Shown: positions 29,449-38,499 of the stretch, one piece after another
How the letters are laid out: each line of letters starts with the position of its first letter
Numbering within the stretch: position 1 is the stretch's first letter
From: Mycolicibacter senuensis
GTDB lineage: Bacteria > Actinomycetota > Actinomycetes > Mycobacteriales > Mycobacteriaceae
Direction: 5' to 3'
DNA: 64,000 bases
Assembly: GCF_002101885.1 (NCBI RefSeq)
Contig: NZ_LQPS01000050.1
Span: 1-64,000, forward strand
Made by a program: the position numbers and the translations under genes
The notes under the pieces: model-generated
What the model was told of the DNA's origin: nothing
The model's database searches: none
The model's input: only the letters and a program-made list of their open reading frames with translations

Positions 29449-29983
29449 CGGTGCAGAGCGCGATGAGCTGGCCGCGCTGGTCCGCGAACTCTCGGTCGTG
29501 CACGGGCGGGTGACGCTGTCGTCGGGTGCCGAGGCCGACTACTACGTCGACCTGCGCCGCTCCACCCTGCACCACCGGGCCGGTGCGCTGATCGGCCGGC
29601 TGGTCCGACGGCTCACCGACGACTGGGACTACGTCGCGGTGGGCGGCCTGACGCTGGGCGCAGACCCGGTCGCGACCGCGGTCATGCACGCCCCGGGCCG
29701 GCCGATCGACGCGTTCGTGGTGCGTAAGTCGGTGAAAACCCATGGCATGCAACGTCTTATCGAAGGAGCAGACGTTGCGGGGCGGCCGGTTCTGGTGGTA
29801 GAGGACACCAGCACCACCGGCGGGTCGGCGCTGACCGCGGTGCGTGCGGTCCGCGACGCCGGTGGGCATGTCGTCGGTGTGGTGACCGTGGTGGACCGTG
29901 CCACCGGGGCGGCGGAGGCCATCGAGGCCGAAGGCGTGCCCTACCGCAGCGTGCTCGGCCTGGCCGAGCTGGGACTGGGCTGA
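29435..29983 (+). CDS. pyrE: Orotate phosphoribosyltransferase
   Basis: 182 residues. PyrE joins orotate to PRPP to give orotidine 5'-monophosphate in pyrimidine synthesis. The PRPP loop is VLVVEDTSTTGGSA (about 126-139), and the flexible loop region has the VVRKSVKTHGMQRLIEG sequence that carries catalytic Lys and His residues. The start is the GTG at 29435 inside the upstream SDR gene. Orthologue of Rv0382c, in the same neighbourhood as in M. tuberculosis. Confidence 0.95.
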   Translation: MGELDGAERDELAALVRELSVVHGRVTLSSGAEADYYVDLRRSTLHHRAGALIGRLVRRLTDDWDYVAVGGLTLGADPVATAVMHAPGRPIDAFVVRKSVKTHGMQRLIEGADVAGRPVLVVEDTSTTGGSALTAVRAVRDAGGHVVGVVTVVDRATGAAEAIEAEGVPYRSVLGLAELGLG

Positions 29984-29991
29984 GCCGGGTT

Positions 29992-30885
29992 GTGCGCAGA
30001 CTGATCGCGGCGGTGCTGGCACTGGCCGTCGCGTGCGTGGCGGCCTGCTCGGGTTCGGCGGCGAGCGGCCCCTACGGCGCCCAGAGCGCGCGGATCGGCG
30101 AGGCTCTGCCGCTGTTGGGTTGGGAGGTGACGCTGACCAACCTGCGCTGGGAGGTCGATCATGTCCTCATCGACGTCAAGGCGCACGTCCCCGATCCGGA
30201 CAGTCCGCACGCCGCGGCCGGTGAACTGCGGTTCGGGATCTACGGCACACCCGCTCGCTCGGTCGAGGCGACCGGCCTGGGCAGTTGCGATGCGCTGGGG
30301 GAGTTGACGCCGGCGCCGCTGTCGAACCGCGAACCCGAGCGGTTGGACGGCACCGTGTGCCTGGGGCCGCTCAAGGAGCGCAGCGCGGTGCGCGGCGTCT
30401 ACGCCTACTCGCCGGCCGACCGGATCAAGGACACGACGGTGGCCTACCCCGCGGCGTTTCCGGTGGGGCTGCCGCCGATCAACCCCTACGACACCGGCTT
30501 GGTGCTCACCCCGCAGGGGGTTGCGGCCTACCGGGCCGACGGCGTCCCGCTGGCCCCGAGCGCCCTCGGTGACCCGAAAGCGTTCTCCGGCAACGGATAC
30601 CTGGTGCTGAGCCTGACCGCCGACGCGGTCGCCGGACAGTACCGCGAGGACGCGGAGGCCCGCGGCGGGCCGCTGATGCTCATCGCCGGCCCGGCGACTC
30701 CGATGCCCGGGCTGGGGCCGGACTGCCTGGCCTCCGGGTCGTCGGTGCTGATCCTGCCCGAGGCGTCGCTGAACGCGGTGCACGTGCCGACGTCGCTGTG
30801 CACGCACGGGGAGATCAACGCCGCGGTGCTCTACGCCTCGGTGTCGGTGGTGGGCACCCACGCCGCCGTATGGACCACTTCGTGA
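29992..30885 (+). CDS. Putative lipoprotein, Rv0381c-like
   Basis: 297 residues from a GTG eight bases after pyrE. The signal peptide ends at VAAC, giving a lipobox and a likely lipid-anchored outer-face protein. The body is beta-rich with four further cysteines (in LGSCDALG, GTVCLGPL, GPDCLASG and SLCTHGE) that could form two disulfides. I do not recognise a domain of known function; the call rests on position between pyrE and the RNA methyltransferase gene, as for Rv0381c. It overlaps the next gene by 4 bases. Confidence 0.75.
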   Translation: MRRLIAAVLALAVACVAACSGSAASGPYGAQSARIGEALPLLGWEVTLTNLRWEVDHVLIDVKAHVPDPDSPHAAAGELRFGIYGTPARSVEATGLGSCDALGELTPAPLSNREPERLDGTVCLGPLKERSAVRGVYAYSPADRIKDTTVAYPAAFPVGLPPINPYDTGLVLTPQGVAAYRADGVPLAPSALGDPKAFSGNGYLVLSLTADAVAGQYREDAEARGGPLMLIAGPATPMPGLGPDCLASGSSVLILPEASLNAVHVPTSLCTHGEINAAVLYASVSVVGTHAAVWTTS

Positions 30886-31538
30886 CCGAGCCGCCTCAAG
30901 ATCCCGGCCCCACCGAGTGGTTCCCGCCGGCCAACGGCGTCGGGCCGTGGCAGGGTGAGCCGCCCACCGATCCCCGCTACGATCCGGAGCTGTTGCGCGA
31001 CGGCGACCGCCGCAACGTCGTCGACACCTACCGCTACTGGACCCGCGAGGCGATCATCGCCGACATCGACTCCCGGCGGCACCGGCTGCACGTGGCGATC
31101 GAGAACTTCGGGCACGACGCCAACATCGGTTCGGTGGTGCGCACCGCCAACGCGTTCGCCGTGCACACCGTGCACATCGTCGGGCGGCGGCGGTGGAACC
31201 GGCGCGGCGCCATGGTCACCGACCGCTACCAGCGGCTGCGGCACCACGACGGGGCGGCCGGACTGCTGGAGTTCGCCGCCCAGCAGGGCCTGACCACCGT
31301 CGCGGTGGACAACGTCGCCGGGGCACAGCGTTTGGAGCAGACCGTGCTGCCGGCCGACTGCCTGCTGGTGTTCGGCAGCGAAGGCCCCGGCATCAGCGAC
31401 GAGATGCGGGCGGGCGCCGATCTGCTGGTGTCCATCGCCCAGTTCGGCTCCACCCGCAGCATCAACGTCGGGGTGGCGGCCGGCATCGTGATGCACACCT
31501 GGATCGCCCGGCACGGGCACCTCGACCGCGCCTGGTAG
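30882..31538 (+). CDS. SpoU/TrmH-family RNA 2'-O-methyltransferase, Rv0380c-like
   Basis: 218 residues from the GTG at 30882, which overlaps the upstream stop as GTGA; an ATG at 30870 is the alternative. SPOUT trefoil-knot fold: motif 1 NFGHDANIGSVVRTANAF with the conserved Asn and Arg, motif 2 LLVFGSEGPGISDEM, and motif 3 GSTRSINVGVAAGIVMHTW. Enzymes of this group methylate the ribose of tRNA or rRNA using S-adenosylmethionine. The target nucleotide is unknown. It is the last gene of the pyrE cluster before the GH76 gene. Confidence 0.88.
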   Translation: MTEPPQDPGPTEWFPPANGVGPWQGEPPTDPRYDPELLRDGDRRNVVDTYRYWTREAIIADIDSRRHRLHVAIENFGHDANIGSVVRTANAFAVHTVHIVGRRRWNRRGAMVTDRYQRLRHHDGAAGLLEFAAQQGLTTVAVDNVAGAQRLEQTVLPADCLLVFGSEGPGISDEMRAGADLLVSIAQFGSTRSINVGVAAGIVMHTWIARHGHLDRAW

Positions 31539-31554
31539 GGCAGGATCTCAGGCT

Positions 31555-32676
31555 ATGGATCTGCTCTGGGCGAATCGGGCCGAAAGCGCCGAGGCCGCTG
31601 TCAACGCGAGACATCTCAAACCGCTCTGGCATCTCCCGGGCACTCACCTCGGCGTGGTGGCCTGGCCGCCGATCCGCCGCGCGCCGCACTGGCACTACTG
31701 GTGGCAGGCGCACCTGCTGGACTGCCTGGTCGACGCGCAGCTGCGTGACCCGCAGCCCGACCGCGCGACGTCGATCAAGCGCCAGGTCCGCACCCACCGG
31801 TTGCGCAACATGTTCTGCTGGACCAACGCCTACTACGACGACATGGCATGGCTGGCGCTGGCCATCCAGCGCGCCTGCGTGGTCACCGGGATCGACCGGC
31901 ATCGCGCGCTGCGCGCCCTGACCCGCGAGCTGACCGACTCCTGGATGCCCGAGGCCGGCGGCGGGATCCCCTGGCGGAAAGAGCGCCAGGAGACCGAGCC
32001 GCCCTTTTTTAATGCCCCGGCCAACGGACCGGCCGGGATCTTCCTGGCGCGTGAACCCGGCTGGCTGCAGCGGGCCCAGCAGATGGGCGACTGGATCGAC
32101 GCCACCCTGATCGACCCGGAGACCCACCTGGTGTTCGACGGCATCCGGTCCGGGTCGCTGGTGCGCGCCGAATACACCTACTGCCAAGGCGTGGTGCTCG
32201 GCCTGGAGACCGAACTGGCGGTGCGCACCGGTGCGCCGCGGCATGCGGCGCGGGTGCAGCGACTGGTCACCGCGGTCGACAAGCAGATGGCCCCCGGCGG
32301 AGTGCTCAAGGGTGCCGGCGGCGGCGACGGCGGGCTGTTCGCCGGGATCACCGCCCGGTATCTGGCGTTGGTGGCCACCGATCTGCCGGGGGAGTCCGCC
32401 GCCGACGCCGAGGCGCGCCACACCGCCGCCGAACTGGTGCTGAGATCGGCGAGGTCGGCGTGGGACTACCGACAGTCGGTGGACGGCCTGCCGCTGTTCG
32501 GGGCGTTCTGGGACCGGCCCGCCGACCTGCCCCGGGCCGACGGTGCGGTGGCCGCCTCCGTCGCCGGTGCGGTGTACGAGTCCGAGGTGCCCGAACGCGA
32601 CCTGTCGGTGCAGTTGTCGGGCTGGATGCTGATGGAGGCCGCGCACGTGGTGGCGGCGTCCCGCCCACCCGGCTGA
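31555..32676 (+). CDS. GH76-type alpha-1,6-mannanase-like protein (Rv0365c-like)
   Basis: 373 residues, an (alpha/alpha)6 barrel. The double-Asp catalytic motif of GH76 is present as Asp95-Asp96 in AYYDDMAWLALA, preceded by W-rich segments (APHWHYWWQAH) and followed by GGIPWRK and YCQGVVLGLE. GH76 enzymes cut alpha-1,6-mannan; in mycobacteria such a cytosolic-looking protein could act on mannose polymers or lipomannan precursors. No signal peptide is seen. In M. tuberculosis the orthologue lies next to the DedA gene, as here. Confidence 0.8.
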   Translation: MDLLWANRAESAEAAVNARHLKPLWHLPGTHLGVVAWPPIRRAPHWHYWWQAHLLDCLVDAQLRDPQPDRATSIKRQVRTHRLRNMFCWTNAYYDDMAWLALAIQRACVVTGIDRHRALRALTRELTDSWMPEAGGGIPWRKERQETEPPFFNAPANGPAGIFLAREPGWLQRAQQMGDWIDATLIDPETHLVFDGIRSGSLVRAEYTYCQGVVLGLETELAVRTGAPRHAARVQRLVTAVDKQMAPGGVLKGAGGGDGGLFAGITARYLALVATDLPGESAADAEARHTAAELVLRSARSAWDYRQSVDGLPLFGAFWDRPADLPRADGAVAASVAGAVYESEVPERDLSVQLSGWMLMEAAHVVAASRPPG

Positions 32677-32685
32677 CCCGGAGGC

Positions 32686-33384
32686 CTACTCGGGGTTCTG
32701 GATGCTGAGCGCGGACTCGTCGCCCGGCGTTTCGGCCGAGCGCTTCTGCCGGCGCGCCAGGTAGGCCTTGGTCGCCGAGAAGATCGCCGGCAGCAGCGAG
32801 ACGAACAGGATCCCGATGATGATCAGTTCCAGGTGGTCGGTGATGCCCGGCACCTTGGTGCCCAGCAGGTAGCCCGTCAGGGTCATCCCGGCGCCCCACA
32901 GGATGCCGCCGACGATGTCGAAGGCCAGGTAGACGGGGTAGCGCATATAGGACACGCCGGCGATCGGCGGGACGAAGGTCCGGGCGAACGGCACGAAGCG
33001 GGCCAGGATGATCGCCACCGGACCGTACTTCTCGAAGAAGGCATGCGAGTCGGTCACATAGTGCTTCTTGAAAAAGCGGGAGTCCTCCTTCTTGAACAGC
33101 GCCGGCCCGATGCGTCGGCCGATGAAATAGCCGCACTGGTCGCCCAGCACCGCCACGACCGCCACCGACGGCGCCAGCACCCAGATGTCGGGGTTGCCGG
33201 CGGCGGCCAGCAGGCCACCGGTGACCAACAGTGATTCGCCCGGCAGCAGCGGAAACAGCAGACCGGTCTCGATGAAGACGATCACCAGGATGGCCGGCAG
33301 CACGGCGTGCTCGAATACCCCGCCCTGCCCGATCCAGTACATCGGGTCCAAGATGTGGGGCATCGCCGCCACCGTCATGCTCAT
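32686..33384 (-). CDS. DedA-family membrane protein (Rv0364-like)
   Basis: 232 residues with four to five membrane helices. The DedA signature is visible in the FIETGLLFPLLPGESLLVTGG segment and in the re-entrant motif RFVPFARTFVPPIAGVSYM. DedA proteins are thought to flip or exchange membrane lipids by proton coupling. It converges on the GH76 gene and diverges from fba. Substrate unknown. Confidence 0.9.
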   Translation of the reverse strand: MSMTVAAMPHILDPMYWIGQGGVFEHAVLPAILVIVFIETGLLFPLLPGESLLVTGGLLAAAGNPDIWVLAPSVAVVAVLGDQCGYFIGRRIGPALFKKEDSRFFKKHYVTDSHAFFEKYGPVAIILARFVPFARTFVPPIAGVSYMRYPVYLAFDIVGGILWGAGMTLTGYLLGTKVPGITDHLELIIIGILFVSLLPAIFSATKAYLARRQKRSAETPGDESALSIQNPE

Positions 33385-33468
33385 GACGCACCAACATACC
33401 GGGGGCCGCGAACGAAACCGGTCCTGAGATACTCGATGTCAGTTTCGGTCAGCCAGGAGGAGAGTTCC

Positions 33469-34500
33469 ATGCCCATCGCCACCCCCGAGGTCTACGCCGA
33501 GATGCTGGGCCGCGCCAAGGAGAACGCGTACGCGTTCCCGGCGATCAACTGCACGTCATCGGAGACCATCAACGCGGCCATCAAGGGGTTCGCCGACGCC
33601 GGCAGTGACGGCATCATCCAGTTCTCCACCGGCGGCGCGGAGTTCGGCTCCGGTCTGGGCGTCAAGGACATGGTGGCCGGCGCGGTGGCGCTGGCCGAGT
33701 TCGCCCACGTGATCGCCGCCAGGTACCCGATCAACGTGGCGCTGCACACCGACCACTGCCCGAAGGACAAGCTGGACGGATTCGTGCGCCCGCTGCTGGA
33801 GATCTCCACGGAACGGGTCAAGGCCGGCCGGCACCCGCTGTTCCAGTCGCACATGTGGGACGGTTCGGCCGTGCCGATCGACGAGAACCTGACCATCGCC
33901 GAGGAACTGCTGGCCAAGGCGGCGGCCGCCAAGATCATCCTGGAGATCGAGATCGGCGTGGTCGGCGGCGAAGAAGACGGTGTGGAAGCCGAGATCAACG
34001 AGAAGCTCTACACCACCCCCGAAGACTTCGAGAAGACCATCGACGCCCTGGGGGTCGGAGACCACGGCGAGTATCTGCTGGCCGCCACCTTCGGCAACGT
34101 GCACGGCGTCTACAAGCCGGGCAATGTCAAACTGCGCCCCGACATCCTGGGTGAGGGCCAGAAGGTGGCGGCGGCCAAGCTGGGCCTGCCGGCCGGCTCC
34201 AAGCCGTTCAACTTCGTCTTCCACGGCGGCTCCGGTTCGCTGAAGTCGGAGATCGAAGAGGCGTTGCAGCACGGTGTGGTCAAGATGAACGTCGACACCG
34301 ACACCCAGTACGCGTTCACCCGCCCGATCGCCGCGCACATGTTCACCAACTACGACGGCGTCTTCAAGATCGACGGCGAAGTGGGCAACAAGAAGGTCTA
34401 CGACCCGCGCAGCTACCTCAAGAAGGCCGAGGCCGCCATGACCGAGCGGGTCATCGAGGCGTGCAACGACCTGCACAGCGCCGGCAAGACCCTGAGCTGA
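33469..34500 (+). CDS. fba: Class II fructose-bisphosphate aldolase
   Basis: 343 residues from the ATG at 33469, preceded by AGGAGGA; an upstream in-frame start at 33307 would run through the DedA promoter and was rejected. Zinc-dependent aldolase of glycolysis and gluconeogenesis. LHTDHCPKDK carries catalytic Asp and zinc His, IEIGVVGGEEDG the zinc Glu region, and VFHGGSGSLK and KMNVDTDTQYAFTRP the phosphate and Schiff-independent site residues. Length matches the mycobacterial Fba (344 in M. tuberculosis). Confidence 0.97.
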   Translation: MPIATPEVYAEMLGRAKENAYAFPAINCTSSETINAAIKGFADAGSDGIIQFSTGGAEFGSGLGVKDMVAGAVALAEFAHVIAARYPINVALHTDHCPKDKLDGFVRPLLEISTERVKAGRHPLFQSHMWDGSAVPIDENLTIAEELLAKAAAAKIILEIEIGVVGGEEDGVEAEINEKLYTTPEDFEKTIDALGVGDHGEYLLAATFGNVHGVYKPGNVKLRPDILGEGQKVAAAKLGLPAGSKPFNFVFHGGSGSLKSEIEEALQHGVVKMNVDTDTQYAFTRPIAAHMFTNYDGVFKIDGEVGNKKVYDPRSYLKKAEAAMTERVIEACNDLHSAGKTLS

Positions 34501-34510
34501 GGCGCTGAGG

Positions 34511-34573
34511 CGTTGACACTGCAGCCACGGCGGAAAAGTTCGAGAAGACGCCGCCGTAGACGCAGCGTCAACG
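34511..34573. terminator. Double-stem terminator between fba and the Rv0361-like gene
   Basis: CGTTGAC (34511-34517) and ACGGCGG (34527-34533) are mirrored by CCGCCGT (34551-34557) and GTCAACG (34567-34573), with equal 9-base internal loops and a 17-base apical loop. It sits between two convergent genes and can fold on either strand. There is no T run. Confidence 0.55.
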
Positions 34574-34582
34574 TGGCTGGGT

Positions 34583-35464
34583 TCACCCGCCGTGCGACTG
34601 GCAGATCTTCCACTGGTCGTCGCGGAACTGCAGGTCGAAGCTGCGGGTTGAGCGGACGCGTGGCGCGTAGGCCATGAACGCGGTGACATTGGCTTCGGCG
34701 TGGCCGTCGTTGACCACGACCTCGTCGATGCTGGCGACCACCGGGTACTGCTTGGCCGCCGCGATCCGCCGGTAGGTCTCGTCCCACGCCTTCTGGTCGT
34801 AGTTGACGTAGCGGTCGCGGATGTCGCCGCAGGTCAGACTGCGCAGCGCAGCCAGGTCGCCGTTCTGCATGGCGATGTCGAAGTTCGAGATGGTGCCGCG
34901 GACCCGCTCCTCCTGCGAGGCGGCCTGCCGGTCTTCGCGGGTCAGCCACAGCGTGCCCAGCACCGCGACCACCGCCAGCACCACGATGACCAGGATGAGC
35001 GCCAGCACCCAACCCCAGCTGCGTGACACGGTGGCGGGCAGTCTGCCGCCCAACCGCGGTGGAATCTGTTGCGGTATCGCCTTTCCCGCATCACCGGACT
35101 GCCGGGCGATGAGCTCGGTGTCGGCGTCACCCACCGACGGCATGACCTCGGTCGCCCCGTCGAACCCGGGCGCGGTGAACCGTCGCTCCGGCGGTCCATC
35201 CGGGCCGGAACCGGTGGCGGTGGGCGCTGTCTCGGTGCTGATCACCTCGGTGACGGCATCGGCATCCACATCCGCCGGTGCGGCGTCAGCAGCCTCGGGA
35301 ATGACCGTGGTGGCGGTGTCGTCACCGGCAGGGACGGCCGGCGGCACCTCGGCGGCCTGATCGGGCTCGGCGGGTTGGATCGGGGGGCCATCGGGCTCGG
35401 GTTCGTGACCGGATGCGGGCGGAGCGGGGATGTCGTCGCGGTCGGGACCCGATGGGTTCGGCAT
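34583..35464 (-). CDS. Membrane protein with NTF2-like outer domain (Rv0361-like)
   Basis: 293 residues. The first 150 are acidic and Pro/Ala-rich, with possible forkhead-associated-type Thr sites (TATTVIPEA, TEVISTETA, TEVMPS). One membrane helix lies at about 148-172. The C-terminal part has an NTF2/SnoaL-like plan (FDIAMQNGDLAALRSLTCGD, YRRIAAAKQYPVVASIDEV, DLQFRDDQWKICQ) with two cysteines. Many mycobacterial envelope proteins share this arrangement. Function unknown; position next to an Rv0360c-like gene supports the call. Confidence 0.78.
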   Translation of the reverse strand: MPNPSGPDRDDIPAPPASGHEPEPDGPPIQPAEPDQAAEVPPAVPAGDDTATTVIPEAADAAPADVDADAVTEVISTETAPTATGSGPDGPPERRFTAPGFDGATEVMPSVGDADTELIARQSGDAGKAIPQQIPPRLGGRLPATVSRSWGWVLALILVIVVLAVVAVLGTLWLTREDRQAASQEERVRGTISNFDIAMQNGDLAALRSLTCGDIRDRYVNYDQKAWDETYRRIAAAKQYPVVASIDEVVVNDGHAEANVTAFMAYAPRVRSTRSFDLQFRDDQWKICQSHGG

Positions 35465-35563
35465 AAGCTACTGCTGTCCTCCCGCTAGCGAATCTGCTGG
35501 CCGCCAGTTTACTGAGCGGGGCGGCGGATTGCCGGAGTGGCTGGCCATGGACGGCACGGCAGA

Positions 35564-35989
35564 ATGGATGATGTGACTCTCACCGGTGATCTCCTCAGCC
35601 CCGATCCGATCTTGCTGCCCGGCGACCCCGACGCCGAGGCCGGCCTGCGTGCCAACCAGGACCCCGCCATTGTCGCGGCCGGGCATCCGTCGGCCTCGGT
35701 GGCGTGGGCGGCGCTGGCGGAAGCGGCATTGACCGACGACAAGGCGGTCACCGCCTACGCGTACGCGCGCACCGGTTACCACCGGGGTCTGGACCAGCTA
35801 CGCCGCAACGGGTGGAAGGGCTACGGCCCGGTGCCCTACGCGCATGAACCCAACCGGGGCTTTTTGCGGTGTGTGGCCGCGCTGGCGCGTGCCGCCGATT
35901 CCATCGGGGAGACCGACGAGCTGGCGCGTTGTCTGGCTCTGCTCGACGATTGCGACCCCGGCGCCCGCTCGGAACTGGGGCTGAGCTGA
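35564..35989 (+). CDS. DUF3151 family protein (Rv0360c-like)
   Basis: 141 residues from the ATG at 35564; a GTG three codons later is also plausible, and the upstream GTG/ATG options lack a ribosome site. The DLLSPDPILLPGDPDAE start and the helices around AWAALAEAAL, YAYARTGYHRGLDQLRRNGWKGYG and NRGFLRCVAALARAA are typical of the DUF3151 family, an actinobacterial helical protein of unknown role. It diverges from the Rv0361-like gene. Confidence 0.82.
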   Translation: MDDVTLTGDLLSPDPILLPGDPDAEAGLRANQDPAIVAAGHPSASVAWAALAEAALTDDKAVTAYAYARTGYHRGLDQLRRNGWKGYGPVPYAHEPNRGFLRCVAALARAADSIGETDELARCLALLDDCDPGARSELGLS

Positions 35990-36010
35990 CCCTGCGATGA
36001 CGCGCACCGG

Positions 36011-36898
36011 TCAGCACCGGATGGGGCAATCGCCGCCCTGCCCGGGCGGTTCCACCTGGACGGTGGCGTGGGTCAGCCCGCGGGCGGCCAGCACCGCCCG
36101 CGCCTCGCCGAGCACCCGCCCGGGGTCGGCACTGGTGCGCAGATGCGCGGTGGCCATGTCCTGGCCGGGAACCAGCGTCCAGACGTGGAGGTCGTGGACG
36201 TCGGTGACCCCCTCGACGGCGCTCAGCGCCGCGCGCAGCTCGGCGACGTCGATGTGGCCGGGTGAGGCCTCGGACAGGATTCGCAGCGCGTCCCGGGCCA
36301 GCGCGAAGGCGCGCGGCAGCACCCACAGCGCGACGAACACGGCGACCACCACGTCGGCGTAGGGCCATTCGGTGGTCACGGTGACGACACCTGCGATCAG
36401 CACCGCGACGTTTCCGACCGTGTCGGCGACCACTTCCATGTAGGCGCCGCGCACCGCCAGGCTGGCCTCGGTGTGCGACCGCAGCAGCAGGATCACCACG
36501 ATGTTGACCGCCACGCCGGCCAGCGCGATGACGATCAGCGGCAGGCCCGGCACGTCCGGCGCGGTTCCGATGCGCCGGATCGCCTCGGTGAGGATGAACG
36601 TCGCCACGCCGACCAGCAGCACCGCGTTGGCGACCGCGGTGAACACCTCGGCGCGGTGCCAGCCGTAGGTGCGTGACGGTGAGGTGCTGCCGCGCCGGGC
36701 CAGCATCACCGCGGCCACCCCCATGAACAGCGCGGCCAGGTCGGTGAGCAGGTGGCCGGCGTCAGCCAGCAGGGCGATCGAGTTGATGGAGATCGCGGTG
36801 CCCAGCTCGATGACGAAGAACGCGCTCAGGATCGCCGCCCCGATGACCATCCGGGACAGCCGGGAGTCGGTGTGATGGTGATCGTGACCGGTGGCCAT
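36011..36898 (-). CDS. Cation diffusion facilitator (CDF) metal exporter
   Basis: 295 residues from the ATG at 36898. Six membrane helices, a His-rich N-terminus (GHDHHHTD) and a C-terminal cytosolic ferredoxin-like domain (VEGVTDVHDLHVWTLVPGQD). In helix 2 the metal ligands are Asp46, His49 and Asp53 (ADAGHLLTD). In helix 5 the usual His-x3-Asp appears as Glu-x3-Asp (MEVVADTVGN), which may alter metal preference from zinc toward another divalent ion; this is inference. M. tuberculosis has no such gene at this position; its CDF CdfA (Rv2025c) lies elsewhere. Confidence 0.88.
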   Translation of the reverse strand: MATGHDHHHTDSRLSRMVIGAAILSAFFVIELGTAISINSIALLADAGHLLTDLAALFMGVAAVMLARRGSTSPSRTYGWHRAEVFTAVANAVLLVGVATFILTEAIRRIGTAPDVPGLPLIVIALAGVAVNIVVILLLRSHTEASLAVRGAYMEVVADTVGNVAVLIAGVVTVTTEWPYADVVVAVFVALWVLPRAFALARDALRILSEASPGHIDVAELRAALSAVEGVTDVHDLHVWTLVPGQDMATAHLRTSADPGRVLGEARAVLAARGLTHATVQVEPPGQGGDCPIRC

Positions 36899-36942
36899 GG
36901 CTAGCAAATATATGTCGCGGCGCCGTCGTGGGGGCTGCGCGA

Positions 36943-37728
36943 TCAGAACCAGGCGTTCCAGAACTGCGTCAGGCTCATCCCCCACGACACCAGCAGGCGC
37001 GGTACGGCGAACAGGTCGACGAACCAGAGCACCAGCCCGAAGAACTTCTGGTTCAGCATCGGCGAGGAGATCAGCAGCACCAGCAGCACCAGCAGGCCCC
37101 ACTGCGCGAACGGCGCCACTGCCCGCTGGGTGGCCGGGCTCAGGTGCGGCTCCAACGCGCCGTAGCCGTCCAGTCCGGGCACCGGTAGCAGGTTCAGCAC
37201 CACCGCGGTGACCTGCAGGAAACCCAAGAACGCCAGCCCGGAGAAAAACACCGGATGCGCCGGGTCGTAGCACACCCGGGTGGCGCTGAGCAGCAGCCCG
37301 GCCAGCACCAGGTTGGCCGTCGGCCCGGCCAGGCTGACCAGGGTGCGCCGCAGCGGCGTCATGAACGACGTCTGCACGTACACCGCCCCGCCCGGCAGGC
37401 CGATACCACCCAGGGCGATGAACAGCATCGGCAGCACCAGCGATAGCCCCGGATGGGTGTAGCGCAGCGGGTTGAGCGTCAGGTAGCCGCGCATCTCCAC
37501 ACCGCGGTCACCGAACCGCCAAGCGGTGAAGGCGTGACCGAATTCGTGCAGGCACAACGACACCAGCCAGCCGGCGATCACGAACACGAAGACCCCGGCG
37601 TAGGCCATCGGCCCGATCTCGCCGGCCGCCCGCCAGGCCAGCACGCCGCCGAGCGCGGTCACGGCCAGCAGCGCCAGGAAGACCGGGCTGGGCCGTACCG
37701 CCTGGCCACGCAGCGGGCGGACGTTCAC
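36943..37728 (-). CDS. Site-2-type (M50) membrane metalloprotease (Rv0359-like)
   Basis: 261 residues with about six hydrophobic segments. The zinc site HEFGH is at residues 61-65, and the third ligand motif of site-2 proteases appears as NLLPVPGLDGYGALEP. Such proteases cleave membrane-embedded substrates. The target is unknown. It is followed on the same strand by the CDF gene after 44 bases and preceded by the Rv0358-like gene by 27 bases, so the three may form an operon. Confidence 0.9.
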   Translation of the reverse strand: MNVRPLRGQAVRPSPVFLALLAVTALGGVLAWRAAGEIGPMAYAGVFVFVIAGWLVSLCLHEFGHAFTAWRFGDRGVEMRGYLTLNPLRYTHPGLSLVLPMLFIALGGIGLPGGAVYVQTSFMTPLRRTLVSLAGPTANLVLAGLLLSATRVCYDPAHPVFFSGLAFLGFLQVTAVVLNLLPVPGLDGYGALEPHLSPATQRAVAPFAQWGLLVLLVLLISSPMLNQKFFGLVLWFVDLFAVPRLLVSWGMSLTQFWNAWF

Positions 37729-37755
37729 CGCACGAACCTATCGGACCCCTCGGAG

Positions 37756-38421
37756 CTATCGGACGAGCAGCCAGTCCTCGATGTGCCGATAGAAGGTGGA
37801 TCGTTTCACCGTCCGGGTGCCGTAGACCCCGTCGCGCACCACCAGCGCCCCCGTGGTGCCCAGCTGCGCGGCCCGCCCGGTCACCCAGCGGCGCACCCGC
37901 CCGCGCCGTCCCGGGATCCCGGCCCGCAACCCCGGCGCGGCGGCGATCGGCTCGATCAGCACCTCGGCCACGTCGCCGTCGAAAAGCGCGGTGTCGTCGA
38001 CGATCCCCTCACCGCGCAGCGTTTCGGCGCCGTCGACCGGGAGCCAACGGCCCACGCCGGTCAGGGCGGTCCCGGCGTCGTCGCGGATCAGCGGCACCGG
38101 GCCGGCGGTGCCGTGTCGGGCACGCCGCGCCGCCCGCCGGCCGGCCGGCAGCCGGTTGGCGCGGGTGGCGGGGGTGCGTCGCGGTGGCGCGTAGCCCAGC
38201 TCGACGTCCAGCCGGTCGGAGCGCAGCAGCCGGGTCAGCACCCAGGCCAGGTCGGGGTCATCACCGACCACCACCAAGCGGTGAGAGTTTTCGATCGCCG
38301 CGGCTACCGCACCCTCGGCGTCGTCGCTGACGGGCACGGCCGTGAGCCCCCGTAACGGGCGGGGTAACGACCGCCCGGCAAACAACAGAACGACGGCGTC
38401 AGGGGCGTTAGTAGTGTTCAA
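37756..38421 (-). CDS. Conserved hypothetical protein (Rv0358-like)
   Basis: 221 residues from an ATG. Rich in Arg, Ala and Gly, with an early alpha/beta-looking part (DAVVLLFAGRSL, HRLVVVGDDPDLAWVLTRLLRSDRLDVELGY) that resembles the start of a diacylglycerol-kinase or NAD-kinase-like fold, although the GDDP phrase is the only clear signature. The C-terminus contains VIEPI-type and RRWVTGRAAQL segments. Function unknown; identity rests on the divergent position to purA and adjacency to the M50 gene, as for Rv0358. Confidence 0.75.
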   Translation of the reverse strand: MNTTNAPDAVVLLFAGRSLPRPLRGLTAVPVSDDAEGAVAAAIENSHRLVVVGDDPDLAWVLTRLLRSDRLDVELGYAPPRRTPATRANRLPAGRRAARRARHGTAGPVPLIRDDAGTALTGVGRWLPVDGAETLRGEGIVDDTALFDGDVAEVLIEPIAAAPGLRAGIPGRRGRVRRWVTGRAAQLGTTGALVVRDGVYGTRTVKRSTFYRHIEDWLLVR

Positions 38422-38499
38422 CGCGCTCCTTGGGAATCGCTTCAGATAGGCTCAGTCACCGGCTGGACCACAGTAAGCCAAGACAGTTAGCGAGGATCC

